DNA from: Shinella lacus
Lineage (GTDB): Bacteria; Pseudomonadota; Alphaproteobacteria; Rhizobiales; Rhizobiaceae
Assembly: GCF_010994755.1 (NCBI RefSeq)
Contig: NZ_WHSB02000001.1
Span: forward strand, 868,001 to 932,000
DNA length: 64,000 bases
Direction of reading: 5' to 3'
This document shows, piece after piece, positions 9,409 through 20,754 of the stretch. The position numbers and the translations under genes are program-made. The notes below the pieces were generated by a model, which worked only from the letters and a program-made list of their open reading frames with translations, did not search any database and was not told the DNA's origin. Numbering within the stretch: the first letter of the stretch is position 1; the number at the start of each line of letters is the position of its first letter.

Positions 9409-10338
9409 TCAGAGCGCCTTCTGCAACTCCGACAGCGCCTCGAAGAGATCGGCGACGAGGCCATAGTCGGCGACCTGGAAGATCGGTGCCTCCTCGTCCT
9501 TGTTGATCGCCACGATCACCTTGGAGTCCTTCATGCCGGCGAGATGCTGGATCGCACCCGAAATGCCGCAGGCGATGTAGAGCTGCGGCGCAACAACCTT
9601 GCCCGTCTGACCCACCTGCCAGTCGTTCGGCGCATAGCCCGCATCGACCGCAGCACGGGAGGCGCCAACGGCAGCGCCGAGCTTGTCGGCAACCGGCAGG
9701 ATCACCTCCTGGAATTTTTCAGACGAACCAAGCGCACGACCACCCGAGATGATGATCTTTGCGGATGTCAGCTCCGGACGATCCGACGAGGACAGCGCAT
9801 CCTTGACGTGGGTCGAGAGACCCGGGTTGGCTGCGGCCGAGACGCTCTCTATCGATGCGCTGCCGCCCTCGCCGGCTGCGGCGAAGGATGCCGTGCGCAC
9901 AGTGATCACCTTCTTGGCGTCGGTGGACTGCACTGTCTGGATGGCGTTGCCCGCATAGATCGGACGCTTGAACGTGTCGGCCGAGACGACCTCGATGATC
10001 TCAGAGACCTGTGCGACATCGAGAAGCGCTGCCACGCGCGGCAGCACGTTCTTGCCGACGGAGGTGGCGGCCGAGACGATGGCCTCATAGCTGCCGGCAA
10101 GCGAGACGATGAGCGCTGCCAGTGGTTCCGCCAGGTTGTTGGCAAGCGTTTGATCCTCGGCGACGAGAACCTTCGAAACACCTGCGAGCTTTGCCGCCTG
10201 CTCGGCTGCCGCCTTGGCACCGGCACCCGCGACGAGCACATGCACGTCGGAACCGATCTTCGATGCCGCCGTCAGCGCCTTTGCCGTCTGGTCGGAAAGG
10301 TGGGCATTGTCGTGATCTGCCAGAAGAAGAATGGCCAT
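9409..10338 (-). CDS. etfA: Electron transfer flavoprotein, alpha subunit
   Basis: This 309-residue EtfA has an N-terminal domain beginning [11 protein letters not shown] and the FAD-binding C-terminal half with [25 protein letters not shown] and the [12 protein letters not shown] segment. With EtfB it shuttles electrons from acyl-CoA and related dehydrogenases to ETF-quinone oxidoreductase. It follows etfB by 23 bp and is convergent with the GntR gene, with a 26-bp gap. The usual rhizobial neighbour, a 3-hydroxybutyryl-CoA dehydrogenase gene, is not downstream here. Dehydrogenases of the adjacent catabolic locus could use it, but it may simply be the housekeeping copy. Confidence 0.96.
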   Translation of the reverse strand: MAILLLADHDNAHLSDQTAKALTAASKIGSDVHVLVAGAGAKAAAEQAAKLAGVSKVLVAEDQTLANNLAEPLAALIVSLAGSYEAIVSAATSVGKNVLPRVAALLDVAQVSEIIEVVSADTFKRPIYAGNAIQTVQSTDAKKVITVRTASFAAAGEGGSASIESVSAAANPGLSTHVKDALSSSDRPELTSAKIIISGGRALGSSEKFQEVILPVADKLGAAVGASRAAVDAGYAPNDWQVGQTGKVVAPQLYIACGISGAIQHLAGMKDSKVIVAINKDEEAPIFQVADYGLVADLFEALSELQKAL

Positions 10339-10361
10339 GGTAATGTTCTCCCTTTCCTGCC

Positions 10362-11111
10362 TTACAGCACGCCGGCTTCGTTTTTCAGCTTGTCGACGAG
10401 TTCGGCGACGCTCTTAACCTTGACGCCTGCCTTGCGGCCGGACGGCTCCTCGGTCTTCAGCACCTTCAGCCGCGGGCTCGTGTCGACGCCGAAGTCGGAC
10501 GGGGTCTTCTTGTCGAGCGGCTTCTTCTTCGCCTTCATGATGTTGGGCAGCGAGGCATAACGCGGCTCGTTGAGGCGCAGGTCCGTGGTGACCACGGCAG
10601 GGAGCTTGACTTCGATGGTCTGGAGACCGCCGTCGACTTCGCGGGTGACCTGTGCGCTGCCATCACCGATCTCGACCTTCGAGGCAAACGTCGCCTGTGC
10701 CCAGCCGAGCAGGGCCGAGAGCATCTGGCCGGTCTGGTTGCTGTCGTCGTCGATCGCCTGCTTGCCGACGATGATCAGGCCCGGCTGTTCGGCTTCTGCC
10801 ACACCCTTGAGGATCTTTGCCACGGCGAGCGGCTCGACGGCATCCTCCGTCTCGACCAGCACGGCGCGGTCGGCGCCCATGGCGAGCGCGGTGCGCAGCG
10901 TCTCTTCGGCCTTCGCCGGGCCGATCGACACGACGACCACTTCCGACGCCTTGCCGGCTTCCTTCAGCCGCAACGCCTCCTCGACCGAAATCTCGTCGAA
11001 CGGGTTCATCGACATCTTCACATTCGCTAGCTCGACACCCGAGCCATCCGCCTTCACGCGAATTTTGACGTTGTAATCAACGACCCGCTTTACAGGGACC
11101 AAGATCTTCAT
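10362..11111 (-). CDS. etfB: Electron transfer flavoprotein, beta subunit
   Basis: This 249-residue EtfB starts [19 protein letters not shown] and contains the AMP-binding region and the recognition-loop segment ending in KAKKKPLDK, typical of the alphaproteobacterial protein. It pairs with EtfA to form the heterodimeric electron carrier in the cytoplasm. It lies 51 bp downstream of the AbrB-type membrane protein gene, so it may be read as the tail of the long minus-strand series or have its own promoter. The sequence cannot decide between these. Confidence 0.96.
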   Translation of the reverse strand: MKILVPVKRVVDYNVKIRVKADGSGVELANVKMSMNPFDEISVEEALRLKEAGKASEVVVVSIGPAKAEETLRTALAMGADRAVLVETEDAVEPLAVAKILKGVAEAEQPGLIIVGKQAIDDDSNQTGQMLSALLGWAQATFASKVEIGDGSAQVTREVDGGLQTIEVKLPAVVTTDLRLNEPRYASLPNIMKAKKKPLDKKTPSDFGVDTSPRLKVLKTEEPSGRKAGVKVKSVAELVDKLKNEAGVL

Positions 11112-11162
11112 GCGATTCTACACTCCTATGCTCATCAATTCCGCTGGCCGGCACCGCTTTCC

Positions 11163-12242
11163 TCAGCCGGGATCGGGCGACCCAAAAACCCTTTGCAGGA
11201 GGTCGAGCACGCCATACCGGGTCAGCAGCGCGTAATAGTGCGAGGCCAGGCTGTTGACGAGGATGCCGCGCACCACCTGAAACCCGACAACGGTCGGAAC
11301 GGCAAGGTGCAGGATTTCAGCCGTGACCGTCATTTCGGACAGGCCGCCCGGCGAGGTCGCCAGGATCGCTGCCGGATAGGTCAATCCCGTCGTAAGAGAC
11401 AGAAGCAGCGCGAAGCCGACCATCACGGTGCCTAGACCAAAAATGGAGATGACGCTGAAGAACGCCACCCGTGGAAGCTTCGCCAGGATATCGCGGCGAA
11501 AGCGGCAACCGACGGCAAAACCGATCATCAACTGGGCGACGGCAAAAAGCGGGTGATACATCTTGCCGGCGACGAGGCCCCTGGAGGCAAAGATCGCCGT
11601 GAACAGGATTGCCCCGATCATATAGGGATTGTTGAGCCGGATGCGTCCGAGAAAATAGGCGAAGGCTGCCCCTCCGACGATCAGGCCCACCGTCCAGTAT
11701 GGATCGACGATCCGGGTGCCGGGCGCCACCGCGAAATCGGGCGTGCCGAATGCGAGCAGGATCGACGGGATGGTGAGGGCGACGATCGTGACGCGCAACG
11801 TATGGACGATGGCGATCGGCTCGGCCTGGGCGCCCATCTGCACGCCGATGTTCCCCATCTCCGCAAGGCCGCCCGGCAGGCTGGCAAAAAAGGCCGTCTT
11901 CTGGTCGAGCCGGGCCTGCCGCGCAAGAATGACCCCCGCCACGCAAGACATCATTACGGAAACAAGCGCGCTGAGCACCATGAGCGGCAGCCAGCCACCA
12001 AGTTCTGCCAGAACGCTTGCCGTCATCGTCAGGCCGACGGCGGTTCCAATCGTGAGCTGGCCGAATTTGCGCACATTCTCGTTGGGTCGCAGATCGAACC
12101 CGGCGGCCGAAAGGCAGGCCGCCACGAGCAGCGGCCCCAGCATCCAGGCCAGCGGAATATGATAGGCCGCACCCGAAAAACCCGCGAGCGCTGCGAGCCC
12201 GAAGGCCAGGGTGGTCGTGCTCAGCCTTTTCCAGGCTTTCAA
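11163..12242 (-). CDS. AbrB-family integral membrane protein
   Basis: This 359-residue protein is almost entirely hydrophobic and belongs to the AbrB (PF05145) family. It shows the two internal repeats of that family: PLAWMLGPLLVAA near residue 30 and LNNPYMIGAILFTAIFA in the middle, each followed by a SLPGGLAEM / TSPGGLSEM loop. The family is often mislabelled ammonia monooxygenase; its real role is unclear and transport has been suggested. Its position at the end of a carboxylate catabolic series that also holds a TctABC importer may point to efflux or uptake of a pathway metabolite. That link is inference. Confidence 0.85.
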   Translation of the reverse strand: MKAWKRLSTTTLAFGLAALAGFSGAAYHIPLAWMLGPLLVAACLSAAGFDLRPNENVRKFGQLTIGTAVGLTMTASVLAELGGWLPLMVLSALVSVMMSCVAGVILARQARLDQKTAFFASLPGGLAEMGNIGVQMGAQAEPIAIVHTLRVTIVALTIPSILLAFGTPDFAVAPGTRIVDPYWTVGLIVGGAAFAYFLGRIRLNNPYMIGAILFTAIFASRGLVAGKMYHPLFAVAQLMIGFAVGCRFRRDILAKLPRVAFFSVISIFGLGTVMVGFALLLSLTTGLTYPAAILATSPGGLSEMTVTAEILHLAVPTVVGFQVVRGILVNSLASHYYALLTRYGVLDLLQRVFGSPDPG

Positions 12243-12341
12243 CGATGGAATTGCACCACTCCTTGAGATGTGCGGAATGTTTTCAGAATGCGCGCCGCGG
12301 ACCCCAATGATAGAGGTTCGCGACGCGCAATACCTCGGGCG

Positions 12342-12722
12342 CTACTTAGAATCCAGCTCCTTCAGCACCTCGCGGCCGATCCGGAAGCTGTCGACCATCG
12401 CGGGCACGCCGCAATAGATGCCGACCTGAAGGAAGACCTCCTTGATCTCGTCCCGGGTCAGGCCATTGTTGATGGCGCCGCGAACATGCGCTGCAAGCTC
12501 ATGGGGGCGGTTGAGTGCGCTGATCATCGCGAGATTGATGATCGAGCGGGTCTTGCGGTCCAGTCCCTCGCGGCCCCAGACTTCGCCCCAGCAATAGGTC
12601 GTGACGAGCTGCTGCAGGTCCTGCGTGAAGTCATCGGCCTGGGCGAGCGCCTTGTCCACATAGGCATCACCAAGCGTAGCGCGGCGGATGGCGAGACCCT
12701 TGTCGTAGATTTCCTGGTCCAT
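12342..12722 (-). CDS. Carboxymuconolactone decarboxylase (CMD/AhpD-like) family protein
   Basis: This 126-residue alpha-helical protein resembles 4-carboxymuconolactone decarboxylase: KTRSIINLAMISALNRPHELAAHVRGAINNG, here given in part, matches the family core, and the VFLQVGIYCGVPAM segment is conserved. The ATG at 12722 has AAAGGA at proper spacing; an ATG two codons upstream lies too close to it. The peroxidase-type CxxC of AhpD is absent, which favours the PcaC-like branch. It follows the aconitase gene by 42 bp. It could decarboxylate or lactonise a tricarboxylic intermediate of this locus, but no other protocatechuate genes are present. Confidence 0.82.
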   Translation of the reverse strand: MDQEIYDKGLAIRRATLGDAYVDKALAQADDFTQDLQQLVTTYCWGEVWGREGLDRKTRSIINLAMISALNRPHELAAHVRGAINNGLTRDEIKEVFLQVGIYCGVPAMVDSFRIGREVLKELDSK

Positions 12723-12764
12723 GTACATGTCCTTTCATGAGGCAGTTGGTTTGAGGTCGGGCCT

Positions 12765-15469
<2,705 letters not shown>

Positions 15470-15473
<4 letters not shown>

Positions 15474-16858
15474 CGGGAACTCGCTGATGAAAGGGTTTCC
15501 ATGAGCGTGCGAACCGACGCGAGATCGGCCAGGGTTCGAACATGCTCCGTAAGGGTTTCCGCCTGCGCCTCGGACAGTCGCCCGCGTGTCAGCAGCTTGA
15601 ACTTTTCGCGGCTTTCGGCCTGCGTGCAGGGATCGACCGGCGTGCCGTGGCAATCCAGCACCGTGCCTTCGAACGATCGTCCATCGGCAAGTGTCAGGGA
15701 GACGCAGGCGCCGTACTGGCTCGGATAGACTGCGTCGATGCGGGGATCGACGACGATCTCGATGCGCGCTGCCAGCTCCCGGATATCCGCGCGGTTGACC
15801 ACCTCGGCGGAAAACATGTCCGGGTCGCGCGGGTCGCCCATGAGGGAGAGCGCGGCGCAATAGGGAATGCTGTACTGGGCGCCCATCGTGTCGATCGGCG
15901 CCGGCTCGCTGTTGTTCTGGGCGGCATATTTGCTGACGCCGACGCGCACATGGGCGATATCGGCGGATGTGAGCGGCTGGGGACCGCGCATTTCGCAAAG
16001 CAGCTGCACGGTGGACTGGATCCATCCGCAGATCGGATAGACCTTGAACCAGGTCTTCGAGATCGCCCATTGCGATCCCAGTTCCTCGCTCAACCGGGCC
16101 GCATCCGCGCTGCTGCCGCCGAACACTTCGACGAGGCCGAAGCGGCTGTCGATGGCGAAGGGTGGGCCGAGGAAGCTGCGCCGGGCAAGCTGGGCGGCAC
16201 GCACGCCGGCCTCGGCCGCGCGGCCGAGATGCAGCCGCTTGACCATGCCGCCACCCTTGCCGATGGCAAAGCTCTTGATGCCGCCGGCGGCCGAGCAGCT
16301 GAGGCCGATGGCGGAGAGAAGCTGGTCGCGCGTCAGCCCCATGACGATGCCGGCGGCAATCGCGCATCCGGCCGGAGCCGAAAGGCTGGCGACATGGAAG
16401 CCCCGGCGGGACGGTTCGGCGCCGAGCGCAAGGCCGATACGGTGCGTCACCTCGTAACCGGCGACGATGGCTTCCACAACCCGGGCGCCGCTCGCCTCGA
16501 CCGCCTCGGCGGCGGCAAGCGCCGCCGGGATGACGGCCGCACCGGGATGCACGACGGATTCAGCGATCAGGTCGTCAAGCTCGTAGCCGTGGATTGCCGT
16601 GCCGTTGCAAAGTGCGGCGGCGGGTGCTGCAAGCCTTCCCCTCCCGATGACGGTGCTGAAGCCCTGCGTTCCTTCCGCGATCATCTCGTCGGCCAGGATG
16701 CGCGACCATGGCTGCGAAGCGCCGAAGACACCGCAACCCAGCGCTTCCAGAAGGCAGATGCGCGCCTGTTCCACGACGGCCGGAGGCAGCGTATCAACGG
16801 ATATCTGGCGGACGAGGTCGATCAGGTCGTGGGCGTGGCTGTTCGTCATGGTGTCCAT
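15470..16858 (-). CDS. MmgE/PrpD-family protein (2-methylcitrate dehydratase / aconitate decarboxylase fold)
   Basis: This 462-residue protein has the MmgE/PrpD fold: HGYELDD near residue 94, the KxYPxCGWIQS signature (KVYPICGWIQS), and the C-terminal domain with the YPSQYGACVSLTLADGRSF region. The family includes 2-methylcitrate dehydratase, cis-aconitate decarboxylase and iminodisuccinate epimerase, so the fold alone does not fix the reaction. Methylcitrate synthase and lyase genes are absent, arguing against propionate catabolism. It is translationally coupled to the aconitase-like gene downstream and starts 39 bp after the CapA gene. The two enzymes probably act in sequence on the same tricarboxylate. 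Confidence 0.88.
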
Positions 16859-16897
16859 GGGTATTCCTCTGCTGGCGTATGGGATGCGGCGCGTCCG

Positions 16898-18259
16898 TCA
16901 GAGCCGGATGATGCCGACACCCTTCTCGATGTCGATCCGCGTGCCAAGCGGCTCGGACAGGGATTTGAGGCGCTGAAGAACCGCCTCGCCGGTTTCCTTG
17001 TCGGCAATAAAGGGGCGGCCTTCCGTCAGGGCATGCGCGCCCTTGCCCGTCTGGCGCGTGATGACCGTTCCGTCCGGCGTCGTCCGGCGCCCCATCTCGA
17101 CCGGGTGCAGCCGGATCTCCTTCAGGGCGTCGCCGTCATATTCGAACTCGAACACGGCGGAACTCCACCAGGGTGCGAGATCGAGGCCGGGATGGAGCGG
17201 ATAGGCGGCAGCGTTCAATGTCGTCAGGCGATCGACATCGTGATCCCAGGCCTCGTAGCTGTCATAGGGCACACGGCGGACGAATTCCGACTGCGCGATG
17301 AAATTGCCGACGCCGTAGAAGATCGGCTTGCCGTCATGGATCTCGATGCCGAGCGTCTTGTGCCAGCCGTGGCCGATATAGATGTCCGCGCCCGCGTCGA
17401 TGGCGGCATGGGCGAACTGGCGGGCGAAGCGCGGAGGATTGTCGCTGCGCGGGCCTTCCGAGACGTTGTAATGATGGGCGACCATGACGAGGTCGGCCAT
17501 CGTCGCCGCCTCTTCGATCGATCGCAGATTGCCTTCGAGATCGCGCGGATGGCACTCGCTGAACACACCGAACTTCTCGCCGGCGACGAAGGCGGGCGAC
17601 GTGCGGGTCGACTGGTCGCCCGGGAAATTCAGCGCGATTTCTTCGGCACCCGCGGCGTTTTTGCGCCGGCTGCCGATGCCGAGCCGGCTGGCGAGCCTTT
17701 CCAGTTCGGCGGCGGCAGCACCATCGACCTCGTATTTCATCGACACGCGCAGGGGATTGACGCCGGGCCGGCCGCGCAGCTGCGCCTTGGGATGGCTTGC
17801 CCATTCGTACGCCTTGTTGCCCGAACTCGTCGAAACGAGCGCCACGCGGCCCTTCCGCGTCTCGAAGAAGGCCGGCTCGCGCGCCTCCTCCAGATCGCGG
17901 CCCGTGCCGGCGCAGGCGAATCCCGCGTCCCGGCAATGGCGGGCGGTTGACAGGAGGCCGGACGGGCCGAAATCGAAACTGTGGTTATGGGCGAGCGACA
18001 GGATATCGATCCCGGCCGACTTCAGTTCCGCGGCAAGGTCCGGCTCCGCAATCATGTAGCTTGCAACCCAGTCGCCGCGCGACGCCCATTCCAGATCGTC
18101 CGCATCGCCGAAGTTCATTTCGAGATGGGCATAGGTGACATCGGAGTTCGCGAGCAGATCGAGCACTGCAAGAAATTCCGGCTCCTTATAGGCGGTGAAG
18201 GGCCGGGCAATCATGCACTCGCCTGCCAGGACGACTTTCCAATCCCGCTTGCGAGACAT
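16898..18259 (-). CDS. CapA-family (metallophosphatase-fold) protein
   Basis: This 453-residue protein matches the CapA / PGA_cap family found in poly-gamma-glutamate synthesis. Visible features are VVLAGECMIARP at the N terminus, SLAHNHSFDFG near residue 100, VMVAHHYNVSEGP and IYIGHGWHKTLGIEI with the histidines expected to bind metal, and IFYGVGNFIAQSEF. No signal peptide or membrane anchor is seen, unlike capsule-type CapA, so a cytoplasmic enzyme is likely. No capBC genes are nearby. Lying between the ThDP decarboxylase and MmgE/PrpD genes, it may be a pathway hydrolase, but the substrate is unknown. Confidence 0.85.
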   Translation of the reverse strand: MSRKRDWKVVLAGECMIARPFTAYKEPEFLAVLDLLANSDVTYAHLEMNFGDADDLEWASRGDWVASYMIAEPDLAAELKSAGIDILSLAHNHSFDFGPSGLLSTARHCRDAGFACAGTGRDLEEAREPAFFETRKGRVALVSTSSGNKAYEWASHPKAQLRGRPGVNPLRVSMKYEVDGAAAAELERLASRLGIGSRRKNAAGAEEIALNFPGDQSTRTSPAFVAGEKFGVFSECHPRDLEGNLRSIEEAATMADLVMVAHHYNVSEGPRSDNPPRFARQFAHAAIDAGADIYIGHGWHKTLGIEIHDGKPIFYGVGNFIAQSEFVRRVPYDSYEAWDHDVDRLTTLNAAAYPLHPGLDLAPWWSSAVFEFEYDGDALKEIRLHPVEMGRRTTPDGTVITRQTGKGAHALTEGRPFIADKETGEAVLQRLKSLSEPLGTRIDIEKGVGIIRL

Positions 18260-18297
18260 GTTTTCTCCCCCGATTCTTTCGATTGATTGGCATGGCC

Positions 18298-18343
18298 GGC
18301 GCCCATCCCTCTCGATGGGCGCCCTTGGGACGCCGTGGCGTCC
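18298..18343 (-). terminator. Tandem intercistronic hairpins between the ThDP decarboxylase and CapA genes
   Basis: Two adjacent dyads lie in the 94-bp gap. The first is a perfect 10-bp stem, GGCGCCCATC at 18298-18307 with GATGGGCGCC at 18314-18323 and a 6-nt loop. The second is GGACGCC/GGCGTCC at 18328-18343. There is no T-run on the minus-strand side, so they may act as RNA processing or stability elements or partial attenuators instead of full terminators. Confidence 0.45.
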
Positions 18344-18353
18344 GGCCTCGCGC

Positions 18354-18953
18354 TCAGTAGTAGGCGCGTTCGGCTCCGAGAAGGTTTTCGCGGAAGCGAT
18401 CCTTCAGGTGCACGCCGTCGCGCACGCGGATCGACATGGGATAGCGCTGCGTGTTCACCTTGATGGCCGCGAAGAACGGGCCATCGCCTTCGAAGAGCTT
18501 CGGCACGACCGCGTTGAGCTCGGCCTCCGTGTAGACCGTCTCGGCGCCGGCAAAGCCGCATTCGCGCGCAACGCCGGCCAGGCTGACGCCGCGCCGCGTA
18601 TGGGTCGGCTGCATGCCGGTCTCGCTATAGTGCTCGTTGTCGATGACGGCGATGGCGAGGTTCTTCGGGCGCTGCGCGCCGATCGTCGCAAAGGCGCCGA
18701 TGCCCATCAGCATTTCACCGTCGCCGGTCATGACCAGCACGCGGCGGTCAGGCTGGGCAAGCGCAAGGCCGAGACCCATCATGGCGGCGGCACCCATCCC
18801 GCCCCACAGGCAGAACGTATTGAGGTGGTCGACCGTGCCGGCATCGTAGGTCGCCGACCCGAGGCCCGTGACCATCAGCACGTCTCCACGCTGTGCGACG
18901 ATCGCTCTCAACACCTCGCGGCGATCCATCGTACCTTTTTTCGTGTCGGTCAT
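18354..18953 (-). CDS. ThDP-dependent 2-oxoacid decarboxylase, beta (PP) subunit, sulfopyruvate/phosphonopyruvate type
   Basis: This 199-residue subunit is the ThDP pyrophosphate-binding half of a split decarboxylase such as ComE or the C-terminal half of phosphonopyruvate decarboxylase. The ThDP/Mg motif runs from GDGE (residues 77-80) to N106. The N-terminal GLGSATYDAG and LWGGMGAAAMMGLGLAL segments are typical of the family. The start MTDTKKG is 2 bp after the alpha-subunit stop. With the alpha subunit it should convert a 2-oxo acid carrying a sulfonate, phosphonate or carboxylate group to an aldehyde and CO2, feeding the aldehyde dehydrogenase of this locus. The substrate is not determined. 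Confidence 0.88.
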   Translation of the reverse strand: MTDTKKGTMDRREVLRAIVAQRGDVLMVTGLGSATYDAGTVDHLNTFCLWGGMGAAAMMGLGLALAQPDRRVLVMTGDGEMLMGIGAFATIGAQRPKNLAIAVIDNEHYSETGMQPTHTRRGVSLAGVARECGFAGAETVYTEAELNAVVPKLFEGDGPFFAAIKVNTQRYPMSIRVRDGVHLKDRFRENLLGAERAYY

Positions 18954-18955
18954 TG

Positions 18956-19498
18956 TTACTTGCTCCAGTCCTTGAAGCCGAGAAGCCGCTGGCTGAGGAG
19001 CACTGCGACGACGCAATTGGAAGAAAAGGCGAGCTGCGCGCCGGCGTAGACGATCTGTCCCACCTCTTCGGCGTGGCTCGCGCGCTGAACGTAGACGCCC
19101 ATGTCCTGCAGGACTCGCTCGGCATTCTGCCCCATCGGCAGCTGCCAGGGATTGAACTCCCCCCACTCGCCGCGCATGGTGACGACCATCAGCAGCGGCA
19201 TGCGGCAGTGGAGTGGAACGCTCAGCATGTTGATGCAGTTGCCGACACCCGACGACTGCATGAGGAGCGCACCGCGATCACCCCCGAGCCATGCACCGGA
19301 AAGCATGGCGACGCCCTCTTCCTCGGTCGTCAGCGAGACTGCGGTCATGTCGGCGTCCGCCTCGCAGTTCGAGATCAGCTCGATATGGCCGGCATCCGGA
19401 ACGTAGGCGACTTGTTTGACATCGCTACGCTTGAGTGCCTGGAATATCTCGCCGGGCCAAAGTCGGGGGGTAGGTTCTTGTTTCACGTCGACTCCCAT
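18956..19498 (-). CDS. ThDP-dependent 2-oxoacid decarboxylase, alpha (PYR) subunit
   Basis: This 180-residue subunit carries the ThDP pyrimidine-binding domain, with the conserved TTEEEGVAMLSGAWLGG region holding the catalytic glutamate, then MQSSGVGNCINML and the MRGEWGEFNPWQ segment. The gene pair order (alpha then beta, separate polypeptides) matches sulfopyruvate decarboxylase ComD/ComE. The ATG at 19498 (MGVDVKQEP) is preferred because sequence upstream of it runs through a strong hairpin. An acceptable but weak ribosome site precedes it. It follows the TctC-type binding protein gene. Confidence 0.86.
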   Translation of the reverse strand: MGVDVKQEPTPRLWPGEIFQALKRSDVKQVAYVPDAGHIELISNCEADADMTAVSLTTEEEGVAMLSGAWLGGDRGALLMQSSGVGNCINMLSVPLHCRMPLLMVVTMRGEWGEFNPWQLPMGQNAERVLQDMGVYVQRASHAEEVGQIVYAGAQLAFSSNCVVAVLLSQRLLGFKDWSK

Positions 19499-19537
19499 TG
19501 AAAGGCTTGAACAGAATTTGGAAAAGGCGGGGCCTGG

Positions 19538-19560
19538 CTGCGCGGCCACAGGCCGCGCAG
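19538..19560 (-). terminator. Strong intercistronic hairpin after the TctC-like gene
   Basis: This is a perfect 10-bp stem (CTGCGCGGCC / GGCCGCGCAG) with a 3-nt loop. It lies 30 bp downstream of the binding-protein stop codon and 40 bp before the decarboxylase start. On the minus strand it is followed after about 8 bases by a CTTTTCC tract, so it is a plausible attenuator that sets higher expression for the binding protein than for the enzymes downstream. Confidence 0.5.
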
Positions 19561-19589
19561 AGGATGGTGCTCAGTTTGGTTTTCAGCGA

Positions 19590-20588
19590 TCAGAGCTGTT
19601 CGGCTACGCCGGATTCCTTGACGACAGTGGCCCACTTCTTGATGTCGCTGGCCACCTGCTTGGCGAACTCTTCAGGCTTGTTGCCCACGAGCACGGCACC
19701 GGTCGGCTCGAAGCGCCCGCGGAAGCCGGGATCATCGATGAGCGCCTTCACGCCCTCGTAGACCTTCTGGACGATCTTCGGATCCGTGCCGGTGGGAACG
19801 AGAAGGCCATACCAGAGATCGGATTCGAACCCGTCGAGGCCCGGCAGTTCGGCGACCGCCGGAACGTCCGGCAGGGATGAGTTGCGGTCGAGGCTGCTCA
19901 CGGCCAGAGCGCGCAGCTGCCCCTGCTTGATATAGGGCGACGCGCTGAGGATGGAGACGAAAAGGCAGTCGATATGGTCGCCGAGAAGGGCGGTGATCGA
20001 CGACCCCGTTCCCTTGTACGGAATGTGCGTGATGTCGACGCCCGCGCGCGACTTCAGCATCTCGAGCGCCAGATGCGCACCGCCGCCGACGCCCGACGAC
20101 CCGCAGCTCAGCGTGCCCGGGCTTTTCTTCGCGAGTTCGAGGAATTCTTCCATGGTTTTTGCCGGCGATGCCGGCGGCACCAGGAAGACGAAGGGCAGGC
20201 TCGACAGCATCGAGACCGGCGTAAAGTCCTTGATCGGATCATACTTCACGCGGTCGCCGAAGAGCTGCGGATTGATGGCGATCGTGGCATTGGTCGTCAG
20301 AAGCAGCGAGTAGCCGTCCGGCTTCGATTTCGCGACGATGTCCGTTCCCAGATTGCCGTTTGCACCCGGCTTGTTTTCGACGATCACCGCGTTGTTGTTC
20401 CAGAGACCCTGCAGCTTGTTGGCGAGTTCGCGCGAAACGATGTCCGTGCCCCCGCCCGCCTCGAACGGCGTGATGATCCGGACCGTCTGGTTCGGATAGT
20501 CCTCCGCGGACTGCGCAAAGGCCGGAACGCTTTGCAGGGCGAGTAAGGATAATGCTAGTCCGGCAATCTTCTGACGATATGAAAACAT
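19590..20588 (-). CDS. Tripartite tricarboxylate transporter substrate-binding protein (Bug/TctC family)
   Basis: This 332-residue periplasmic binding protein begins with a Sec signal peptide (residues 1-25, ending PAFAQS). It shows Bug-family features: VRIITPFEAGGGTDIVSRELA, VVENKPGANGNLGTD and the CGSSGVGGGAHLALEMLK segment. It delivers a carboxylate (or sulfonate) to the TctAB membrane pair encoded 2.4 kb upstream in the same direction. A LysR-box dyad sits about 75 bp before its start codon, and it is separated from the other tct genes by the PrpF and LysR genes, so it probably has its own promoter. Confidence 0.92.
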   Translation of the reverse strand: MFSYRQKIAGLALSLLALQSVPAFAQSAEDYPNQTVRIITPFEAGGGTDIVSRELANKLQGLWNNNAVIVENKPGANGNLGTDIVAKSKPDGYSLLLTTNATIAINPQLFGDRVKYDPIKDFTPVSMLSSLPFVFLVPPASPAKTMEEFLELAKKSPGTLSCGSSGVGGGAHLALEMLKSRAGVDITHIPYKGTGSSITALLGDHIDCLFVSILSASPYIKQGQLRALAVSSLDRNSSLPDVPAVAELPGLDGFESDLWYGLLVPTGTDPKIVQKVYEGVKALIDDPGFRGRFEPTGAVLVGNKPEEFAKQVASDIKKWATVVKESGVAEQL

Positions 20589-20659
20589 GACTTTCCTCCC
20601 TTTATGCTGGGGAGTTTAGTAAGCGGGTCATGCGGGCGCAAAGCGTCATTTTCGATAGT

Positions 20660-20680
20660 AGTATGCGATACAGGCATACT
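20660..20680. promoter_or_regulatory. LysR-type operator (T-N11-A dyad) upstream of the TctC-like gene
   Basis: AGTATGC at 20660-20666 and GCATACT at 20674-20680 form a perfect 7-bp inverted repeat with a 7-bp spacer. It contains the canonical T-N11-A of LysR boxes. It lies in the 166-bp gap between the CysB-like regulator gene and the binding-protein gene, about 72 bp upstream of the latter's start codon, and is the best candidate for the regulator's target. Confidence 0.6.
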
Positions 20681-20754
20681 GGGATCTGACGCGCAAACAG
20701 GCGCTCTCCCCTCGCGCGAGGGCCCGCTTTGTCGCTCAACCAAGCGGATTGGCT

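Noticed and set aside
11163-12242. Ammonia monooxygenase, a common label for this family
   Set aside because: The protein is a polytopic AbrB-type membrane protein with two internal repeats and no resemblance to AmoA/B/C; the label is a known misannotation.
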